A stretch of 64,000 nt of DNA from an uncultured Clostridia bacterium (lineage in GTDB: Bacteria > Bacillota > Clostridia > Christensenellales > UBA1750), in assembly GCA_904393115.1 (NCBI GenBank), contig CAJFMX010000004.1, forward strand, positions 57,240 through 121,239. The letters run 5' to 3'. Positions 55,574 to 64,000 of the stretch are shown here, in pieces. Positions within the stretch are counted from its first letter, which is position 1. The number at the start of each line of letters is the position of its first letter. A program made the position numbers and the translations under genes. Below the pieces are notes generated by a model. That model did no database searches. It was not told the origin of the DNA and was given only the letters and a program-made list of their open reading frames with translations.

Positions 55574-56686
55574 ATGGACGCAAGAGTACGGAAGTTGGCG
55601 CACAACCTCATCGCGCACTCGCTGAAATTGCAGCCGGGCGAAAAGGTGCTCATCGAGACGCGGGGGCTGAACGTGTCCCTCGTGCAGGCGCTGGTCCAGG
55701 AGGCCTACGCCGCGGGCGGCCTGCCCTTTGTCAACATCAAGAACCCGCGCGTGGACCGCGCGCTGATCGAGGGCTGCTCGCAGGAGCAGCTGCAGCTCAT
55801 GTACAAGTGGGAAGAGGAGCGCATGCTGGCCATGGACTGCTACGTCGGCATCCGCCTGCCCGAGAATTCCTACGAGGAGATGGGCGTGGACTTTGAGAAG
55901 CTGGAGCTCTACAACGCCCTCTATGACCGCAAGCTGCTCATGGAGGTGCGCTGCCCCACCACCCGGTGGGTCGTGCTCCGCTACCCCACCCCGGCCATGG
56001 CCCAGGCCGCGCAGATGGGCACGGACGAGTTCGAGGACTTTTACTTCAACGTCTGCTGCCTGGACTACGACAGGATGTCCCGCGCCATGGACCCGCTCAA
56101 GGCCCTCATGGACCGGACGGACAAGGTCCGCATCACGGGCCGGGACACGGACCTGACCTTCTCCATCAAGGGCATCGGCGGCGTCAAGTGCGACGGCGCG
56201 TGCAACATCCCGGACGGCGAGGTCTACTCCGCGCCGGTGCGCGACTCGGTCAACGGCTACATCACCTACAACACGCCCTCCCTGGTGGACGGCTTCTGCT
56301 TCCAGAACATCCGCCTGGAGTTTGAAAACGGCAAAATCGTCAAGGCGACCGCCAACGATACCGAGCGCCTCAACGCCATCCTGGACACGGACGCGGGCGC
56401 GCGCTACATCGGCGAGTTCGCCATCGGCGTCAACCCGTACGTCACCCGCGTGATGAACGAGACGCTCTTTGACGAAAAGATCATGGGCAGCTTCCACTTC
56501 ACGCCCGGCAACTGCGTCATGGGCTGCGACAACGGCAACGTCTCGCAGGTGCATTGGGACCTGGTCATGATCCAGCGGCCGGAATACGGCGGCGGGGAAA
56601 TCCTCTTTGACGGCGAGGTCATCCGCAAGGACGGCGTCTTCGTTCGGGAGGACCTGAAAGGGCTGAATCCCGAGAATTTGAAATAA
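55574..56686 (+). CDS. M29 family aminopeptidase (thermophilic aminopeptidase type)
   Basis: Two-metal aminopeptidase. Recognisable parts are ARVRKLAHNLIAHSLKLQPGEKVLIET near the start, DLTFSIKGIGGVKCDGACNIPDGEVYSAPVRDSVNGYITYNTPS near residue 200 (metal Glu in the NIPDGE motif), and the ending GNCVMGCDNGNVSQVHWDLVM near residue 315 with the final HxD. I chose ATG 55574, which has GGGAGGT upstream; a TTG at 55565 is possible. 370 residues is a little short of typical M29 members (about 400). It releases N-terminal residues from imported peptides. Confidence 0.88.
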   Translation: MDARVRKLAHNLIAHSLKLQPGEKVLIETRGLNVSLVQALVQEAYAAGGLPFVNIKNPRVDRALIEGCSQEQLQLMYKWEEERMLAMDCYVGIRLPENSYEEMGVDFEKLELYNALYDRKLLMEVRCPTTRWVVLRYPTPAMAQAAQMGTDEFEDFYFNVCCLDYDRMSRAMDPLKALMDRTDKVRITGRDTDLTFSIKGIGGVKCDGACNIPDGEVYSAPVRDSVNGYITYNTPSLVDGFCFQNIRLEFENGKIVKATANDTERLNAILDTDAGARYIGEFAIGVNPYVTRVMNETLFDEKIMGSFHFTPGNCVMGCDNGNVSQVHWDLVMIQRPEYGGGEILFDGEVIRKDGVFVREDLKGLNPENLK

Positions 56687-56720
56687 GGAGCTTACACGCA
56701 AAAGGGGAGAGAAGATTACC

Positions 56721-57638
56721 GTGGTCAAATACGTCATCAAGCGTCTGCTGATCGCCATCCTGACGCTGTGGATCATCCTGACGGCGACGTTCATCCTGAT
56801 GAAGTCCATCCCGGGCGATCCGTTTGCCAACGAAAAGATGATCCTGCCGGAAATCCGCGCGAACATGGAGGCCAAGTACGGCCTGGACAAGCCGGAGATC
56901 GAGCAGTACTTCATCTACATGAACAACCTGCTGCACGGGGACTTCGGCGTCTCCTTTAAGTACAAGAACCGCTCGGTCAACGACGTCATCGCCACGGGCT
57001 TTCCCGTCTCCTGCACGCTGGGCCTTACGGCCTGCGCGATCGGACTGGTGCTGGGCGTAAGCTTCGGCATTTTGGCGGGCGTTAAGCGCGGCCGCTGGCC
57101 GGACTACCTGGTGATCTTCATCTCCATCCTCGGCGTGTCGGTCCCCGCGTTCGTATTTGCGAGCTTGTTCCAATACTTCTTTGCGGCAAAACTGCAGTGG
57201 TTCCCGGTGACCGGCTGGGGAACGCTGGCCACGATGGTGCTGCCCTCGCTGGCGCTGGGCTTCCGCATGGTCGCCTACATCGCGCGCATGATGCGCACCT
57301 CCATGCTGGACGTGCTCGGCCAGGACTACATCAAGACCGCAAAGGCCAAGGGCCTCTCCCAGCGGGAGATCATCTGGAAGCACGGCGTGCGCAACGCCAT
57401 CATGCCGGTGGTGACCGTTTCCGGCTCCATGATCGCCTCGACCATGGTCGGCTCCTTCATCGTGGAGAACATCTTCAACATCCCCGGCATGGGCAAGTAC
57501 CTGGTGGACGCGGTCAAGACCAGCGACTACACCATGATCATGGGCATGACCGCGTTCTACGCGATCGTCATGATCCTGATGATGTTCCTCGTGGACATCC
57601 TCTACATGCTCATCGACCCCAGAGTGAAAATGGACTAA
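56721..57638 (+). CDS. dppB: Di/oligopeptide ABC transporter permease, DppB type
   Basis: First membrane subunit of the peptide importer. VVKYVIKRLLIAILTLWIILTATFILMKSIPGDPF is the typical start, with six membrane segments and the EAA loop DYIKTAKAKGLSQREIIWKHGVRNAIMPVV near residue 202. 305 residues. The GTG at 56721 has AAAGGGGAG upstream. It follows the M29 gene by 34 bases. Confidence 0.94.
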   Translation: MVKYVIKRLLIAILTLWIILTATFILMKSIPGDPFANEKMILPEIRANMEAKYGLDKPEIEQYFIYMNNLLHGDFGVSFKYKNRSVNDVIATGFPVSCTLGLTACAIGLVLGVSFGILAGVKRGRWPDYLVIFISILGVSVPAFVFASLFQYFFAAKLQWFPVTGWGTLATMVLPSLALGFRMVAYIARMMRTSMLDVLGQDYIKTAKAKGLSQREIIWKHGVRNAIMPVVTVSGSMIASTMVGSFIVENIFNIPGMGKYLVDAVKTSDYTMIMGMTAFYAIVMILMMFLVDILYMLIDPRVKMD

Positions 57639-57654
57639 AGGAGGTGCGCCCGAA

Positions 57655-58578
57655 ATGCATGCAAATCCCCTGACCCGCGACCAGTTTGAGCGCACCCTGA
57701 AGTCTTCCGCCGCGCTCAACGAGATCAAGCGGCCCGCCACCACCTATTGGAAGGACGCCTGGCGCCGCCTGCGGTCCAATCCGGTGGCCATGGTCTCCAT
57801 GGGAATCCTGGCCCTGATCGTGATCCTGGCCATCGTCATCCCCTTTGTCTCCCCCTATGCCTATGACCAGCAGGACTACACGGCCATCAACCAGGGCCCC
57901 AGCGCCCAGCACTGGTTCGGCACGGACTCCCTCGGCCGCGACATCTTCGTGCGCTGCTGGGCGGGCGCGCGCGTGTCGCTGCTGATCGCCCTGGTCGCCA
58001 CCTGCATCAACGTCATCATCGGCGTGCTCTACGGCGGCATCTCCGGGTACTTCGGCGGCCGCGTGGACATGATCATGATGCGCGGTGTGGAGATCATCTA
58101 CACCATCCCGGACCTGCTGTGGGTCATCATGCTCATGGTCGTCATGGGCTCGGGCCTGAACACCATCATCATCGCCATCGCCATCACCGGCTGGGGCTCC
58201 ATGGCGCGCCTGGTCCGCGGCCAGGTGCTGCAGCTCAAGCAGAGCGAGTACGTCATGGCCTCCAAGACCCTGGGCGCGGGCTTTGGCCGCATCATCTTCA
58301 AGCACCTGATCCCCAACTGCATGGGCCCCATCATCATCGACCTGACCTTCTCCATCCCCAGCGCGATCTTCACCGAGGCCTCCCTCTCCTACCTGGGCAT
58401 GGGCATCCCGGTGCCGCTGGCCAGCTGGGGCACCCTGGCCAACGACGGCGCGAACATGCTGCTGCTCTATCCCTATCAGCTGTTCTTCCCGGCGCTGCTG
58501 ATCTCGCTGACGATGCTCGGCTTCAACCTCCTGGGCGACGGCCTGCGCGACGCGCTCGACCCGCGCCTGCGCAGATAA
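57655..58578 (+). CDS. dppC: Di/oligopeptide ABC transporter permease, DppC type
   Basis: Second membrane subunit. The cytoplasmic N-terminus (residues 1-42) is followed by NPVAMVSMGILALIVILAIVIPF, then HWFGTDSLGRDIFVRCWAGARVSL near residue 83, and the EAA loop YVMASKTLGAGFGRIIFKHLIPN near residue 199. 307 residues. GGAGGTGCG precedes the ATG. Confidence 0.94.
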   Translation: MHANPLTRDQFERTLKSSAALNEIKRPATTYWKDAWRRLRSNPVAMVSMGILALIVILAIVIPFVSPYAYDQQDYTAINQGPSAQHWFGTDSLGRDIFVRCWAGARVSLLIALVATCINVIIGVLYGGISGYFGGRVDMIMMRGVEIIYTIPDLLWVIMLMVVMGSGLNTIIIAIAITGWGSMARLVRGQVLQLKQSEYVMASKTLGAGFGRIIFKHLIPNCMGPIIIDLTFSIPSAIFTEASLSYLGMGIPVPLASWGTLANDGANMLLLYPYQLFFPALLISLTMLGFNLLGDGLRDALDPRLRR

Positions 58579-58599
58579 CTTGAGAAAGGAGAAACGCAT

Positions 58600-59628
58600 A
58601 TGAGCGAAAGCAAAGAAAAGCAGCCGCTGCTGAAGATCGACGACCTGCACGTCTCCTTTCTGACCTATGCCGGCAAGGTGCAGGCCGTGCGCGGCGTGAG
58701 CCTTTCCATGCAGGAGGGCGAGATCCTGGCCATCGTCGGCGAGTCCGGGTGCGGAAAGTCCGTCACGGCGCAGACCATTTTGCAGCTCAACCCCTCCCCG
58801 CCCAGCGTCGTGGAAGGGGGCAGCATCGAGCTGGAGGGCCGGAACCTGCTCCAACTGGACGACGCCAAGATGCGCGCCATCCGCGGCCACGAGATCAGCA
58901 TGATCTTCCAGGACCCGATGACCAGCCTCAACCCCACCATGCGCATCGGCAAGCAGATCATGGAGGCCATCTTAAAGCACCAGAAGGTCACCAAGAAGGA
59001 GGCCTACGACCGCGCCGTGGAGATGCTCCGCCTGGTCGGCCTGTCCAACCCCGAGCAGCGCATGAAGCAGTATCCCTTTGAGTTCTCCGGCGGCATGCGC
59101 CAGCGCGCCATGATCGCCATGGCCCTGGTCTGCCGGCCCAAGATCCTGATCGCGGACGAGCCCACCACGGCCCTGGACGTTACCATCCAGAGCCAGATCG
59201 TGGACCTGATGCTGGACCTTCGCCAGAAGCTCAAGACCGCCATCCTCATCATCACCCACGACATGGGCGTCGTGGCCGACATCGCGGACCGCGTGGCCGT
59301 CATGTACGCCGGCGTCATCGTGGAAAAGGGCGACGTCAAGGAGATCTTCTTCCACCCCAAGCACCCCTATACCTGGGGCCTGCTGGACTCCATTCCCCGG
59401 CCGGACACCCACGGCGAGCGCCTGATCCCCATCGAGGGCGCGCCGCCGGACCTCATCGCGCCGCCCAAGGGCTGCCCCTTTGCCGCGCGCTGCGACTACG
59501 CCATGAAGATCTGCCACGAGCAGATGCCGGAAATCACCGCCGAGGGCGACCACGAGGTGCGCTGCTGGCTCTGTCACGAGTTTGCGCCCAAGGTCGTCAA
59601 CCGCTACACCGAGGGGAAGGAGGGCTGA
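58600..59628 (+). CDS. dppD: Di/oligopeptide ABC transporter ATPase, DppD type
   Basis: First ATPase of the importer, 342 residues. Walker [10 protein letters not shown] is near residue 48, signature [15 protein letters not shown] near residue 162, Walker [14 protein letters not shown] near residue 185, and the C-terminal 4Cys-type stretch [19 protein letters not shown] near residue 290, as in DppD/OppD proteins. It is followed by the second ATPase after 4 bases. Confidence 0.94.
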   Translation: MSESKEKQPLLKIDDLHVSFLTYAGKVQAVRGVSLSMQEGEILAIVGESGCGKSVTAQTILQLNPSPPSVVEGGSIELEGRNLLQLDDAKMRAIRGHEISMIFQDPMTSLNPTMRIGKQIMEAILKHQKVTKKEAYDRAVEMLRLVGLSNPEQRMKQYPFEFSGGMRQRAMIAMALVCRPKILIADEPTTALDVTIQSQIVDLMLDLRQKLKTAILIITHDMGVVADIADRVAVMYAGVIVEKGDVKEIFFHPKHPYTWGLLDSIPRPDTHGERLIPIEGAPPDLIAPPKGCPFAARCDYAMKICHEQMPEITAEGDHEVRCWLCHEFAPKVVNRYTEGKEG

Positions 59629-59632
59629 AACC

Positions 59633-60595
59633 ATGCTGCTGGAGGTCAAAAACCTAAAAAAATACTTCCCCGTCGGCCATAAAAAGCTGCTGCGCGCCGT
59701 GGACGACGTTACCCTCTCCATCGAAAAGGGCGAGACCCTCGGCCTGGTCGGCGAGTCCGGCTGCGGAAAGTCCACGCTCGGCCGCACCGTCATCGGCCTG
59801 TACGAGCCCACGGACGGCCAGATCCTCTTTGAGGGCAAGGACGTGACGCACCTGAAGGGCAAGGAGCGCAAGGAGTTCTCCAAGAACATCCAGATGATCT
59901 TCCAGGACCCCTACGCCTCCCTGAACCCTCGCATGACCGTCTCCGACATCATCGGCGAGGGGCTGGACATCCACAAGATCTACAAGGGCGAGGCGCGCCA
60001 GAAGCGCATCTTCGAGCTGCTGGACCTGGTCGGCCTCTCCCAGGAGCACGCCAGCCGGTTCCCGCACGAGTTTTCCGGCGGCCAACGCCAGCGCATCGGC
60101 ATCGCCCGCGCCCTGGCCATCGAGCCCAAGCTCATCATCTGCGACGAGCCCATCTCCGCCCTGGACGTCTCCATCCAGGCGCAGGTGGTCAACCTCCTGG
60201 AGGACCTGCAGAAGGAGCTCGGCCTTACGTACCTGTTCATCGCGCACGACCTGGCCATGGTCGAGCACATCTCCGACCGCATCGCGGTGATGTACCTGGG
60301 CGCGCTGGTGGAGATGGCCCCGGCCGAGGAGCTGATGCGCAACCCGCTGCACCCGTATACGAAGGCGCTGCTCTCCGCCGTGCCCTTTGCGGACCCCGTG
60401 GCCTCCCGCGCGCGGCGCCGCATCAAGCTCGAGGGCGAGGTGCCCAGCCCCATCGCCATCCAGGGGGGCTGCAAGTTCCAGACCCGCTGCCCCCATTGTA
60501 CCGAAAGCTGCAAGAGCCAGAACCCGGCCCTCAAGGAGGTCCGGCCCGGACACTTTGTCGCCTGCCTGAACGACCAGGCCATCGGCGAGACGTGA
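59633..60595 (+). CDS. dppF: Di/oligopeptide ABC transporter ATPase, DppF type
   Basis: Second ATPase, 320 residues. Walker [13 protein letters not shown] near residue 42, signature [15 protein letters not shown] near residue 147, Walker [14 protein letters not shown] near residue 170, and the ending [24 protein letters not shown] with clustered Cys. ATG 59633 has GGAGGGCTG upstream and overlaps no gene. Confidence 0.94.
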   Translation: MLLEVKNLKKYFPVGHKKLLRAVDDVTLSIEKGETLGLVGESGCGKSTLGRTVIGLYEPTDGQILFEGKDVTHLKGKERKEFSKNIQMIFQDPYASLNPRMTVSDIIGEGLDIHKIYKGEARQKRIFELLDLVGLSQEHASRFPHEFSGGQRQRIGIARALAIEPKLIICDEPISALDVSIQAQVVNLLEDLQKELGLTYLFIAHDLAMVEHISDRIAVMYLGALVEMAPAEELMRNPLHPYTKALLSAVPFADPVASRARRRIKLEGEVPSPIAIQGGCKFQTRCPHCTESCKSQNPALKEVRPGHFVACLNDQAIGET

Positions 60596-60614
60596 GGGGA
60601 AAGGAGATACAAAC

Positions 60615-61862
60615 ATGGACGCACAGGTTTTTGTCGCGCATCGCGCCGCGCTGGAGGAACAGCTCCCGGATAATTCGCTGCTCTTCCTCTTTGCCGGCGA
60701 GCCCAAGCAGAAGACGCTGGACATGGACTATCCCTTCCGCGTGGACAACAACTATTACTACATGACCGGCTTTGACCGGGCGAACTGGTTCCTGATGCTG
60801 ACCAAGCTCCAGGGCAAGGTCAAGGAGTGGCTCTTCATCGAGCGGCCGGACCCGTATCTGGAGCGCTATTTCGGCAAGATGCCGGACCTTGCGGACGCGG
60901 CGGAGCAGAGCGGCGTGCGCGACGTCTACTACCTCGACCGCTTCGACTGGGAGATCGGCCGCCTGCTCTCGCGCAACACGTTTGAGACGCTGCTGTTCGA
61001 CTTCCACAAGCGCGAGCTGAACGCCGTCTCCTACCCGGAAAACGAGATGTGCCGCCGCATCACCGAGGTGCACCCGTATCTCACGGTCCGCAACATCGGC
61101 CCCGTCATCAACAACCTGCGCCGCGTCAAGGCCCCGCAGGAGATCGAGTGCATCCGCCGCGCCATCGACATCACGGAGACGGGCATCCGCGCGATCCTGG
61201 ACCACCTGCGCCCCGGCGTCAACGAGGCGGAGCTCCAGGCGCACTTCGACTTCGCCCTGACCATGAACGGCGCAAAGGACAACGCCTTTGACCCCATCAT
61301 CGCCGGGGGAAAGAACTCCAACGTGCTCCACTACTCCCGCAACGACCAGACCGTGCGCGAGGGCGACGTGCTGCTCGTGGACCTGGGCGCGGAATACGGC
61401 TACTACGCCGCGGATATCAGCCGCACCTTCCCGGTCTCCGGCAAGTTCACCGAGGAGCAGAAGATCTACTACAACGCCGTGCTCTACGGCCAGCAGAAGG
61501 TGCTGGAGTACCTCGCGCCCGGCAAGCCCGTGGAGGACACGCTGCGCGTGGCCCGCGAGGCCATCGGCGAAAAGCTGCTGGAGGCTGGCAGGATCCAGAG
61601 CCTGGACGAGATGACCCGCCTGCTGCCCCACGGCGTGAGCCACTACGTCGGCCTGGACTGCCACGACGTCGGCGACCGCGGGCTGCTCGAGCCCGGCATG
61701 ATCGTGACCATGGAGCCCGGCGCCTATATGCCGGATCTGGGCTTTGGCATCCGCATCGAGGACGACGCCCTAATCACCGAGGACGGCGCCGTGCTCCTCT
61801 CCCCCAACATCCCCAAGACCGTCGAAGAGATCGAGGCCTATATGGCCCGCCGCAACCCCTGA
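60615..61862 (+). CDS. M24 family Xaa-Pro aminopeptidase (second copy)
   Basis: Cleaves N-terminal residues before proline. The N-terminal domain (residues 1-170) has FLFAGEPKQKTLDMDYPFRVDNNYYYMTGF. The catalytic domain has the metal ligands in DVLLVDLGAEYGYYAADISRTFPVSG near residue 255 (two Asp), PHGVSHYVGLDCHDVG near residue 337 (His), MIVTMEPGAY (Glu) and GIRIEDDALIT (Glu). 415 residues is PepP-like. It lies between the ATPase and binding-protein genes of the importer, which ties proline-containing peptides to this transporter. Confidence 0.92.
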   Translation: MDAQVFVAHRAALEEQLPDNSLLFLFAGEPKQKTLDMDYPFRVDNNYYYMTGFDRANWFLMLTKLQGKVKEWLFIERPDPYLERYFGKMPDLADAAEQSGVRDVYYLDRFDWEIGRLLSRNTFETLLFDFHKRELNAVSYPENEMCRRITEVHPYLTVRNIGPVINNLRRVKAPQEIECIRRAIDITETGIRAILDHLRPGVNEAELQAHFDFALTMNGAKDNAFDPIIAGGKNSNVLHYSRNDQTVREGDVLLVDLGAEYGYYAADISRTFPVSGKFTEEQKIYYNAVLYGQQKVLEYLAPGKPVEDTLRVAREAIGEKLLEAGRIQSLDEMTRLLPHGVSHYVGLDCHDVGDRGLLEPGMIVTMEPGAYMPDLGFGIRIEDDALITEDGAVLLSPNIPKTVEEIEAYMARRNP

Positions 61863-61936
61863 TGGCGCCCGCGCCCGCTGCGCGGTTGACCATAGATCCC
61901 AACCCCATTCCACTCCATAGAAAGGAAGAGAACCCC

Positions 61937-63667
61937 ATGAAAAGACTGACTGCATTGGTGTTGGCGCTGCTGATGATGGCCCTTGCGCTGACTGCCTGCA
62001 CCAGCGAGCAGGCCCCTGCGGCCACGGAAGCCCCGGCCGAAACCTCCGGCGCGGCGACCGGCGAACCCGCGGCGACCGATAGCGCCGCCGGCACGACCGT
62101 CGACGGCGAGACCCTTGCCGCGGACCAGACGCTGCGCGTGTCCATCGGCGTGGACTTGACGGACCTGAGCCCCCTGACGGAGTCCACCACCGAAGGACAT
62201 GAGATGCTGCTGACCGTCATGGATACCCTGGTCCGCCAAGGCGAAAACGGCACCATCGAGGAGGGCAGCGGCCTTGCCGAGAGCTGGGACGTCAGCGAGG
62301 ACGGCAAGACCTACACCTTCCACCTGCGCGACGCGGTCTTCAGCAACGGCGACCCCATCCGCGCCCAGGACTTTGAGTACACCTGGAAGAAGGCCTTGGC
62401 CCCGGAGACCGCCTCGGAGTACGCCTACATGCTCTACACCATCGAGGGCGCGGAGGCCTATAATATCGGCGAGGGCTCCGTGGACGACGTCGCCATCCAC
62501 GCCATCGACGACAAGACCCTGGAAGTGACCCTGGTCAACCCCATCGACTACTTCATCAGCACCCTGGTCATCACGCAGTTCTCCGTCGTCCCGGAGGGCT
62601 ATGTCGAGGAGTGCGGCGACGCCTTCTTCACCGACATCGAGCACATGGTCTTCTCCGGTCCCTTCGTCATAACCGAGTGGACCCCCACCCAGCGCATCGT
62701 CGTGGAAAAGAACCCCAACTACTGGGATGCGGAAAACGTCAAGCTCGACACCATCATCTTTGAGATGGCGACCGAGACCAATACCATCGTCAACATGTAC
62801 AACACCGACCAGATCGACGTCATGAAGGTGCAGGCCGACTTCCTGGATACCTACCGGAACGAGCCCGGCTTCATCTCCGTGACCGAGCCGGTCACCGAGT
62901 ACGTCAAGTTCAACTGCCAGAACGAGTTCTTCGCCAATGCGAACATCCGCAAGGCCTTCTCCATGGCGCTGGACCGCGTCACCTACATGAACGACGTCAT
63001 GCGCACGGGCTCTACCCCGGCTTACGGCTTCGTGCCCCCGTCTATCAAGGGCTCTAACGGCCAGGACTTCCGCACGAATAACGGCGACCTGTACACCGAC
63101 ATCGGCAACGGCGCGACCGTCGAAGAGGCGAACGCCCTGCTCGACCAGGGCCTGGCCGAGATCGGCAAGACCCGCGAGGACCTGAACCAGGGCCTGTCCC
63201 TGGTCATCGGCGAGGGCGACGACAACCTCAAGACCGCGCAGGTCTTCCAGCAGTACTGGAAGAACAACCTGGGCGTGGACGTGGAGATCAAGTCCCTGCA
63301 GTACGCCCTGCGCCAGGCGGAGTACCAGGGCGGCATGTACACCATCGGCAAGGAGGGCTGGGGCGCCGACTACAACGACGCCATGAGCTTCCTCGAGCTG
63401 TTCATCACCGACAGCCCCTACAACGACGTCTACTACAGCAACCCGGAGTACGACGCGCTGCTGGCCGAGGCCAACACCCTCACCGGCGACGAGCGCCTCG
63501 CCAAGATGGAAGAGGCGGAGAAGATCCTCATCCAGGAGGATGGCGTCATCGCGCCGACCTTCTTCCAGACCCGCTCCTGGGTGGCCAAGTCCGACGTGCG
63601 CGGCATCATCCGCAACGGCTGCGGCCTGCGCGTGGACTACAAGTACGCCTACATCGTCGAGGAGTAA
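61937..63667 (+). CDS. Di/oligopeptide-binding lipoprotein (SBP family 5)
   Basis: Extracytoplasmic binding protein of the importer, 576 residues. Signal: KRLTALVLALLMMALALTACTS, lipobox Cys near residue 22, then an Ala/Thr/Glu-rich linker of about 45 residues. Family marks are LRVSIGVDLTDLSPLTES, LAESWDVSEDGKTYTFHLRDAVFSNGDPIRAQDFEYTWKKAL near residue 115 (the OppA signature), and NIRKAFSMALDR near residue 336. ATG 61937 has AAAGGAAG upstream. It is the last gene of the peptide-use operon. Confidence 0.95.
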   Translation: MKRLTALVLALLMMALALTACTSEQAPAATEAPAETSGAATGEPAATDSAAGTTVDGETLAADQTLRVSIGVDLTDLSPLTESTTEGHEMLLTVMDTLVRQGENGTIEEGSGLAESWDVSEDGKTYTFHLRDAVFSNGDPIRAQDFEYTWKKALAPETASEYAYMLYTIEGAEAYNIGEGSVDDVAIHAIDDKTLEVTLVNPIDYFISTLVITQFSVVPEGYVEECGDAFFTDIEHMVFSGPFVITEWTPTQRIVVEKNPNYWDAENVKLDTIIFEMATETNTIVNMYNTDQIDVMKVQADFLDTYRNEPGFISVTEPVTEYVKFNCQNEFFANANIRKAFSMALDRVTYMNDVMRTGSTPAYGFVPPSIKGSNGQDFRTNNGDLYTDIGNGATVEEANALLDQGLAEIGKTREDLNQGLSLVIGEGDDNLKTAQVFQQYWKNNLGVDVEIKSLQYALRQAEYQGGMYTIGKEGWGADYNDAMSFLELFITDSPYNDVYYSNPEYDALLAEANTLTGDERLAKMEEAEKILIQEDGVIAPTFFQTRSWVAKSDVRGIIRNGCGLRVDYKYAYIVEE

Positions 63668-63737
63668 TCCCCACCGCGCAAAAAACCGCCCCTCTCCAAT
63701 GGCCGGGGGTCATAAGAAAGTAATATTTACCTTTCGC

Positions 63738-63772
63738 AGGAACGGCATGGCTTCGGTCATGCCGTTTCCTGC
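63738..63772. other. Hairpin at the end of the recombinase gene
   Basis: CAGGAACGGCATG (63738-63750) pairs with CATGCCGTTTCCTG (63759-63772) with one bulge. It may be a terminator or an element end; no T run follows leftward. Confidence 0.45.
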
Positions 63773-64000
63773 TTCATCAGCTCGTCCACGGGAATAAATC
63801 CCACAAGGTCGTAGGAGATACGGATGTTCTGCCGCCGTTTGCCGCTGCTCTTGTCCGGCGCTTCAATGTAGATCGCCTTCACAAGCTCCCGCAACGCATA
63901 GGGGGTCAATTCCTGTAAATCCGCGTACTTGTGTACCCGCTGGATGAACTGCTCCAAGTTTTCAATCTGTCGTTCCTGTACTTCAATATCCTGCTGTAAG
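63757..64000 (-). CDS. Site-specific serine recombinase, C-terminal part (DUF4368)
   Basis: The window holds only the last about 80 residues; the gene continues beyond the right edge (LQQDIEVQERQIENLEQFIQRVHKYADLQ at the border, so the TTG at 63957 is an internal codon). The part RELVKAIYIEAPDKSSGKRRQNIRISYDLVGFIPVDEL is the DUF4368 tail of large serine recombinases of Tn4451/Tn5397-like and conjugative elements. Base use is AT-richer than in the operon before it, as expected for a transferred element. A hairpin (63738-63772) spans the stop codon. Confidence 0.85.
   Translation of the reverse strand, partial: LQQDIEVQERQIENLEQFIQRVHKYADLQELTPYALRELVKAIYIEAPDKSSGKRRQNIRISYDLVGFIPVDELMKQETA

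Noticed and set aside
52952..56914. Open frame of 1320 codons on the minus strand opposite the peptide-use genes
   Set aside because: Same reason: it mirrors the third-position GC bias of the plus-strand M24, aminotransferase and M29 genes and shows no domain.

Overview
The window is a high-GC chromosomal segment of an anaerobic, Gram-positive, probably spore-forming member of the Clostridia (Bacillota). The pointers are a T-box riboswitch, Spo0J/Soj-type partition genes next to a second ParB (Noc type), a CotF-like coat protein, a ferredoxin-dependent oxoacid oxidoreductase, and classic TTGACA/TATAAT promoters. I cannot name the genus. The replication origin lies inside the window: the order rpmH-rnpA-yidD-yidC-jag-mnmE-mnmG-rsmG-noc-parA-parB runs leftward from about 30.0 kb, and dnaA-dnaN-recF runs rightward. 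DnaA boxes lie upstream of dnaA and again, more densely, in a 1.1-kb gene-poor stretch after recF. The yaaA and gyrBA genes that often accompany dnaN-recF are absent.

Left arm (1-17.9 kb): the C-terminal part of an AGCS amino acid symporter; a polar amino acid ABC transporter; a TIGR04076 protein; a ribulose-phosphate epimerase family enzyme; a PadR/HAAS membrane-protein pair with an operator inside its promoter; a T-box (probable UGG, Trp specifier) in front of iorA-iorB-paaK (arylpyruvate to arylacetyl-CoA metabolism); a decayed GNAT gene; a CotF-like gene whose ribosome binding site sits inside a terminator-like hairpin; a HAD/nitroreductase/lipoprotein operon; an L-rhamnose mutarotase; and an ammonium channel fused to a P-II domain, preceded by a leader terminator. 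A DUF2325-DUF3793-flavodoxin operon and the feoA-feoB-Cys-rich peptide operon (18-20.5 kb) share the palindrome GTTAG-N6-CTAAC just downstream of their promoters, which suggests one metal-responsive regulon.

Right arm (30-64 kb): after the origin come two GH130 phosphorylases (mannan-derived oligosaccharides), a CarD-family operon with a leader hairpin, a VanY carboxypeptidase, a PepV-type dipeptidase, a degenerate ADP-ribosylglycohydrolase relative, DUF951, two signal peptidases I, a citramalate synthase, a 2-hydroxyacid dehydrogenase, an XRE protein with a glycine-rich repeat tail, a ROK kinase, a repeat-rich lipoprotein, a cytoplasmic-type sulfatase and an MFS transporter.

From 51.9 to 63.7 kb lies a large peptide-use operon. 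It holds a DauR/YheO-like regulator behind a 13-bp inverted repeat, RidA, two M24 peptidases, an aminotransferase, an M29 aminopeptidase, and a complete DppBCDF-A type ABC importer. The genes read as import of a small peptide or blocked amino acid, hydrolysis, transamination and imine clean-up. The window ends inside the C-terminus of a large serine recombinase on the minus strand, probably the edge of a mobile element. I saw no rRNA, tRNA or CRISPR array.
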